A DNA stretch of 10,496 nt from positions 1 to 10,496 of the forward strand of contig JABSPP010000033.1 of assembly GCA_013214275.1 (NCBI GenBank). The letters run 5' to 3'. The translations under genes and the position numbers were made by a program. Position 1 is the stretch's first letter, and every line of letters begins with the position of its first letter. The stretch is from Flavobacteriaceae bacterium. Lineage in GTDB: Bacteria; Bacteroidota; Bacteroidia; Flavobacteriales; Flavobacteriaceae. Shown piece by piece: positions 6,525-10,496 of the stretch. The notes below the pieces were generated by a model that worked only from the letters and a program-made list of their open reading frames with translations, had not been told where the DNA came from and did not search any database.

Positions 6525-8450
6525 TTAGGTTTTTTTTGTTAGTAGTATACGAATGTTCTCATATTTAGCGATTAATTTTCTGAACCTTCTGTAGTTCTTA
6601 TACTCTTCTTTTGGATACTCTCCTGCTTTTATAAGCATTGTTTTAGCGTATGTAAATGTGGTATCGTCTAGTTTCTGAAATACAACTTTGTACATTCCAA
6701 ATTTTGTTTCAATAATTTTGGGCTCTGGTAGCTCTCCAATGGAATATCCTTCTGGAATTTTATAATTGTATTCACTCACATCCTTATACCCTCGGAGAAT
6801 TTTTAATGGCATTTTTCTCTCTCTGTATCTTTTAGGAACAAAAGTATTCCTATTAAAAGCATTTACTTTTAATAGATAATCTGAGCCACTTAAAGTTGCG
6901 TAATCGGCAATGCTTACTTCTAGCGATTCTCTAAAAATAACAGAATCTTTGTTGTTATCAAATGCAATTGACAAGACTTCGAGATTGTTATTATAGCTCC
7001 ACACACCAGATTTATAATATTTCTTCTGTTCTAATGGTGTTTCTTTCTCTAGCATGTATCTCGCATCGTATCGAATACCTTCTGATGAAATATCAACATC
7101 AGCATTTAAGCTTCCTTCTGGGTTCAGTTCAATAGTTGCCTTGGTAATTTGAAGATTATCTTCGTTTAAATAGGCTGGTGTTCTTTTGATGACACCTCCT
7201 TCTGGGGTAATTACAAGTACATCTCTATCGTCTGTAAAATCACCCAAAAAACCAAATGGCGAGGTCTGACTGGTACATTCTAACCATATATCATTATTCC
7301 CGTTGGGAATATTTAAAATTACATGATTGCCTTGAGCTAAAGAGGCAAAATCATTTTCTAAAGAAATATTATCGTCTGTTCCAGCTTCTACATGAACATA
7401 GTAGGATTTGACTCCTACAACGTTGAGTAGAGCTTTGGTGTAGTTTGTCAGACCCTTGCAATCTCCATATCCAACCCTGTCAACCTGATTAGCTGCAATC
7501 GGTTGTATTCCACCTATTCCAACTTGAACGCTAATATAGCGAGTTCTGTCTTGCATGTATTTGTAAATGATTTTTGCTTTTTCTGCGACTGTCTCAGCAT
7601 TGGCAGTTAATTCTAAAACTTTTTGCTTAGTTGCACCGTCAAGAATGTCTTGTCCTAATAATAAGCTTTGGTGCATCCACCTACCAAACTCATTCCAATT
7701 TCGATAGGAACCCTCAACACCATCTGTTGTAAGGTGACTTAATGATAGTAGCGCATTAGGGCTTGAATCGATTAGAGAGGGTGCCAGAGATTCATACTTG
7801 ACAGGTAATATGTTAGTTACTTTATAGTGGATTTTTCCAGTTACTGAATTATCTTCAATAGGAAATCCTTCAAAGTTTTTCTCTTTTTTTTGAAACCCCA
7901 ACTCTGGGGGGTAATTGATTACATATTCGTTTTCTTGAACACCTACGTAATACTGATTAACAGGTATCCAACTGGGAATATTTGCTGTTGATGTTGTTTT
8001 TAACTCATAACTAAAAACAAAAGTATAAGGATATGACACTGGGGTAAAATCAATGTATTTTACTCGTGAATCAGTATATAAGGAGACACCATCAACAGCA
8101 CTTACGTCTATAAAGTCATTTTTCCTATACTTCTTAGTCTCCTTCCCAAGAGAATTATATATACGTCCTTCTAATCTTGAAATCCTCGTATGATTATCAT
8201 ACCCTACTGAGGTTATCAAACGCTGATGACCTTTCTTATTTAACACGGTAACTACTGATGTGTTTTTTATTGTCATTTGATTGACAGAGTTTACATCGAT
8301 AATCCTTTGTTGTTTTCTCACCACTGCGTTCGCATTTTTAGTTAGTTCTTGTGGTAGTGTAAGAATGGATAGATCTAAATCTTGTTGTGCGGGAAGGTTC
8401 CAATTATGGAAGAAAAAAAATAGGATAAAAGTGACGGTTATTTTTTTCAT
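6525..8450 (-). CDS. Secreted DUF3857/transglutaminase-like protein with Cys-His retained (first operon gene)
   Basis: This 641-residue exported protein has a signal peptide (MKKITVTFILFFFFHNWNLPA, then QQD). An N-terminal DUF3857 domain covers about 55-225, with the FTPVSYPYTFVFSYEL motif at 135-150. A transglutaminase-like core covers about 285-400 and a C-terminal beta domain about 535-641. The core keeps C331 in YGDCKGL and H376 in GNHVIL; the acidic third position is Glu391 (WLECTSQ) rather than Asp, a variant I have seen in Bacteroidota relatives. It could therefore be a papain-fold hydrolase or acyltransferase acting on periplasmic protein or peptidoglycan peptides, but no substrate is established. 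It is more distant from the two downstream paralogs than they are from each other. It is first in the operon and directly follows a good promoter at 8481-8511, with a leader of only about 25 nt. The start is the ATG that directly precedes the signal peptide. Confidence 0.9.
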   Translation of the reverse strand: MKKITVTFILFFFFHNWNLPAQQDLDLSILTLPQELTKNANAVVRKQQRIIDVNSVNQMTIKNTSVVTVLNKKGHQRLITSVGYDNHTRISRLEGRIYNSLGKETKKYRKNDFIDVSAVDGVSLYTDSRVKYIDFTPVSYPYTFVFSYELKTTSTANIPSWIPVNQYYVGVQENEYVINYPPELGFQKKEKNFEGFPIEDNSVTGKIHYKVTNILPVKYESLAPSLIDSSPNALLSLSHLTTDGVEGSYRNWNEFGRWMHQSLLLGQDILDGATKQKVLELTANAETVAEKAKIIYKYMQDRTRYISVQVGIGGIQPIAANQVDRVGYGDCKGLTNYTKALLNVVGVKSYYVHVEAGTDDNISLENDFASLAQGNHVILNIPNGNNDIWLECTSQTSPFGFLGDFTDDRDVLVITPEGGVIKRTPAYLNEDNLQITKATIELNPEGSLNADVDISSEGIRYDARYMLEKETPLEQKKYYKSGVWSYNNNLEVLSIAFDNNKDSVIFRESLEVSIADYATLSGSDYLLKVNAFNRNTFVPKRYRERKMPLKILRGYKDVSEYNYKIPEGYSIGELPEPKIIETKFGMYKVVFQKLDDTTFTYAKTMLIKAGEYPKEEYKNYRRFRKLIAKYENIRILLTKKT

Positions 8451-8480
8451 TGCAATCGTTTAATAATTATTCATAGACTT

Positions 8481-8511
8481 CAAATATATAGAAATGTTAA
8501 TAACGATGCAA
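8481..8511 (-). promoter_or_regulatory. Promoter of the DUF3857 operon
   Basis: Read on the minus strand, TATATTTG (8488-8481) matches the Bacteroidota -7 consensus TAnnTTTG exactly, and CTTG, with the core TTG at 8511-8509, lies 20 nt upstream as a -33 element. Transcription would begin near 8474, about 25 nt before the ATG at 8450. There is no purine-rich ribosome-binding site, as is normal for this phylum. Confidence 0.6.
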
Positions 8512-8794
8512 GTAAGAATTTTAAAACCTTGTCATTTTACAAATCCGCCATGCAAAATCATACGTTGTAGAATGCTGTTTTGATATTCCACACGAAGTTA
8601 GCATGCTCATTTTGCTCATCATAAAAGTCAGATTATTGGGAAGCTCTGTCAATCGAATAATAGGAAACAATTCATTTCATTCTCATCAATTTTTTATGTT
8701 GAATTAGTTAGCCCTTATAATCTATTTTGAAGAAATTAATAATCCTCCCGATTCACAAATTTTTGAGAAATTTTTAAAAAACTAACCTTAAATG

Positions 8795-8828
8795 TTTGTT
8801 TATCCTAAATACAGAGCTTTAATTTTTG
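8795..8828 (+). promoter_or_regulatory. Candidate promoter of the SusC-family gene
   Basis: TTTG at 8795-8798 is followed after 22 nt by AATTTTTG at 8821-8828, one mismatch from TAnnTTTG. The start site would fall near 8835, so the LacI-type palindrome would cover roughly +8 to +21, a position that suits repression, and the leader would be about 155 nt. The imperfect -7 element and AT-rich setting make this tentative. Confidence 0.35.
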
Positions 8829-8842
8829 TAAAAACGAAAAAT

Positions 8843-8856
8843 CGAAAACGTTTTCG
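8843..8856. promoter_or_regulatory. LacI-family operator upstream of the SusC gene
   Basis: CGAAAACGTTTTCG is a perfect 14-bp palindrome with a central CG, the hallmark of LacI/GalR-family operators. It stands out sharply from the AT-rich surroundings. It lies 134 bp before the SusC start codon. In flavobacteria, SusC/SusD loci for alpha-glucans are often controlled by LacI-type regulators, so this probably couples transporter expression to a sugar signal. The regulator gene itself is not in this window. Confidence 0.65.
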
Positions 8857-8989
8857 TTATTTTTTAGCAAAATTTTCCACTTATTATTTTATTTTTAACA
8901 AAAAAAAACTCAAATTGCAAGTCGATTAATCGTTAAATAATGTTAAAATTTAAATAAAACTGAGCATAATTAATCTAATCTTTATAAAT

Positions 8990-10496
8990 ATGAGAAATAA
9001 TTTGTCTAAAAAATTACTATTACTTGTTTTCATACTGGCAGGTATCGTAATGTATGGCCAAAGGACTGTTAAGGGAGTTGTTTCGGATAGTTCAGGAAGC
9101 CTACCTGGTGTTACTGTTCAAGAAAAAGGAACTTCCAATGGAACACAAACAGACTTAGATGGAAACTACACTATTACGGTATCCTCTGATAGTTCTACAC
9201 TTGTTTTTAGTTACCTAGGCTACAAAACTCAAAAAATTACGGTAGATTCAAGAAGTATAATTAATATGATGTTAGTTGAGGATTCAACTCAATTAGACGA
9301 AATTGTAGTAATCGGGTATGGTCAAACTACTGTAAGAGACGCAACCGGTTCCGTTACTGCCGTAACTTCAGCGGATTTTAACCGTGGAGTTGTTGCTTCT
9401 CCTGAGCAATTAATTCAGGGAAAAGCAGCAGGGGTAAACATCCAACAAACGAGTGGTGAACCTGGAGCTGGTATCCAAGTAAACATTAGGGGAACAAGCT
9501 CTGTAAGAGCGAATAATAATCCTTTATTCGTTGTTGACGGAATCCCTTTATCAGGAGAAAATATTGAACCTGCGGGAGATTCAGGAAACGGTGCCTCTTC
9601 TCCAAGAAACCCATTGAACTTCTTAAATCCAAATGATATTGAAAGCATCTCTATTTTGAAAGATGCCTCAGCTACCGCCATTTACGGATCGAGAGGAGCT
9701 AATGGTGTAGTGATCATCACAACAAAAAGCGGAAAAGCTGGTGCTGGTGGTGTTTTTGAATTCAATACAGATGTAAGTTTTTCGACACCTGCAAACGAAT
9801 ATGATTTGTTAAATAGAGATCAATTCTTATCTGCTATTTTATCCATAGGAAACAATTCTGCTTCAGTAGATTTTGGTGAAAATACGGATTATCAAAATTT
9901 TGTAACCAGAGATGTGGCCTCAAGAAATTACAACCTTTCCTATTCTAAGAATTACGGAAAAGGAAATGTTAGAGCAACTTTTGGATATGGTCAACAATTA
10001 GGGGTGGTACAAAATACAGATCTTGAAAGAATTACAGGTAGAGTGAATGGAAATCACCGATTTTTAGATGATAAATTAAAGGTATCTGTGAACGCTACAG
10101 TATCTCGATTAAATAATGAAACTGCACCATTGAGTGCTTCTGCAGATTTTAGAGGCGATATTTTAGGAGCAGCCTACTCTGCAAATCCAACATGGCCTTC
10201 TGATCCAGACTTTAATGATGGAGGAACTCAAATTAAGCCTGCCAACTTATTGGAATATTCTCAGAATGTCACCAACACAAATCGTTTATTACTAAACGGA
10301 TCTTTGACTTATGACATCAGCGATGACCTTTCTGCAAAGGTAAACCTAGGATATGATAAATCCGATGGTACTAATATTACTTCGCTATCATCTAAACTTA
10401 TATCTGATGTTGTTGGATCAGGAGTTTACAATGTTTTAGAACGAGAAAGCAAACTGGTAGAAACTACGTTGACATGGAACAAAAAATTAAGCGAAA
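8990..10496 (+). CDS. SusC/RagA-family TonB-linked outer-membrane transporter, N-terminal half
   Basis: An ATG at 8990 opens a frame of 502 codons that continues past the right edge; full-length relatives have about 1000 residues. Residues 1-23 are a signal peptide (MRNNLSKKLLLLVFILAG, then MYGQ). Residues 27-97 are a carboxypeptidase-regulatory-like domain (GVVSDSSGSLPGVTV, TDLDGNYTI, FSYLGYKT). A TonB-box-like DEIVVIGYG lies at 103-111. The plug domain covers about 114-250, with IRGTSSV, PLFVVDGIP and the SusC signature LKDASATAIYGSRGANGVVI. Beta-barrel strands follow. The protein imports oligosaccharides across the outer membrane with a SusD lipoprotein, whose gene should lie just to the right. 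The N-terminus resembles flavobacterial maltodextrin SusC proteins, and the LacI-type palindrome upstream fits that, but specificity cannot be settled from half a transporter. Confidence 0.95.
   Translation, partial: MRNNLSKKLLLLVFILAGIVMYGQRTVKGVVSDSSGSLPGVTVQEKGTSNGTQTDLDGNYTITVSSDSSTLVFSYLGYKTQKITVDSRSIINMMLVEDSTQLDEIVVIGYGQTTVRDATGSVTAVTSADFNRGVVASPEQLIQGKAAGVNIQQTSGEPGAGIQVNIRGTSSVRANNNPLFVVDGIPLSGENIEPAGDSGNGASSPRNPLNFLNPNDIESISILKDASATAIYGSRGANGVVIITTKSGKAGAGGVFEFNTDVSFSTPANEYDLLNRDQFLSAILSIGNNSASVDFGENTDYQNFVTRDVASRNYNLSYSKNYGKGNVRATFGYGQQLGVVQNTDLERITGRVNGNHRFLDDKLKVSVNATVSRLNNETAPLSASADFRGDILGAAYSANPTWPSDPDFNDGGTQIKPANLLEYSQNVTNTNRLLLNGSLTYDISDDLSAKVNLGYDKSDGTNITSLSSKLISDVVGSGVYNVLERESKLVETTLTWNKKLSE

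Larger units (their letters stand above)
8451..8989. other. Divergent intergenic region between the DUF3857 operon and the SusC gene
   Basis: This 539-bp spacer contains no convincing gene. Its left end carries the DUF3857 operon promoter. From about 8520 to 8750 the base composition is less extreme than in the rest, and the minus strand holds a 33-codon open frame (8521-8622) that may be a relic of an older gene. From about 8750 rightwards the sequence is very AT-rich, with A/T tracts including AAATTTTT repeated 11 bp apart at 8757 and 8768. It also holds a LacI-type palindrome (8843-8856) and a second small palindrome, CGATTAATCG (8923-8932), both upstream of the SusC start. Confidence 0.7.

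Noticed and set aside
8281..8463. Plus-strand frame of 60 codons with a hydrophobic, lipobox-like stretch
   Set aside because: It is the antisense of the signal peptide and N-terminus of the first DUF3857 protein, which explains the apparent hydrophobicity.
8757..8775. Two AAATTTTT tracts 11 bp apart, possible curved DNA or repeat
   Set aside because: Such tracts are common by chance in DNA this AT-rich; no further copies or conserved unit were seen.
9415..9681. Minus-strand frame of 88 codons
   Set aside because: It is antisense to the SusC plug domain, which is unmistakable on the plus strand.

Overview
The window looks like chromosomal DNA from a marine-type member of the Flavobacteriaceae (Bacteroidota). 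It is AT-rich. It carries a SusC/RagA-type TonB-dependent transporter with the usual flavobacterial N-terminus. Its best promoter candidates fit the Bacteroidota consensus (TTTG, about 20 nt, then TAnnTTTG), and its starts lack purine-rich Shine-Dalgarno sequences. No tRNA, rRNA or CRISPR array was seen.

Layout: (1) At 1-91, the first 30 codons of a minus-strand gene run off the left edge; it may be the entry gene of an insertion element. (2) At about 148-771 lies the 3' two-thirds of a YdjM/YbcI-type membrane hydrolase gene that has lost its 5' end, apparently broken by whatever lies to its left. (3) At 768-1988 (minus) and 2141-2602 (plus) lie a divergent pair: a PLP-dependent enzyme of the cystathionine/methionine gamma-lyase family and an Lrp/AsnC regulator. 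They share a 152-bp AT-rich spacer with a plausible lrp promoter and an inverted repeat at its presumed start site. (4) At 2599-8450 lies a three-gene minus-strand operon of secreted DUF3857/transglutaminase-like proteins. The first-transcribed protein keeps the catalytic Cys and His, whereas the two downstream paralogs have lost both. A good Bacteroidota promoter precedes it at 8481-8511. (5) At 8451-8989 lies a long intergenic region with a perfect 14-bp LacI-type palindrome. (6) From 8990 to the right edge runs the first half of a SusC-family outer-membrane transporter, probably the start of a polysaccharide-utilisation locus.

How the genes work together: the lyase and Lrp genes form a self-contained sulfur amino-acid module with probable local control. 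The DUF3857 trio is a separate envelope operon of unknown role. The SusC gene appears to open a glycan-uptake locus under a LacI-type regulator, which resembles flavobacterial maltodextrin loci, but the substrate cannot be fixed from this window. The most unusual points are the pseudoenzyme pair in the DUF3857 operon, the truncated hydrolase next to a possible mobile element, and the operator architecture of the two divergent control regions.
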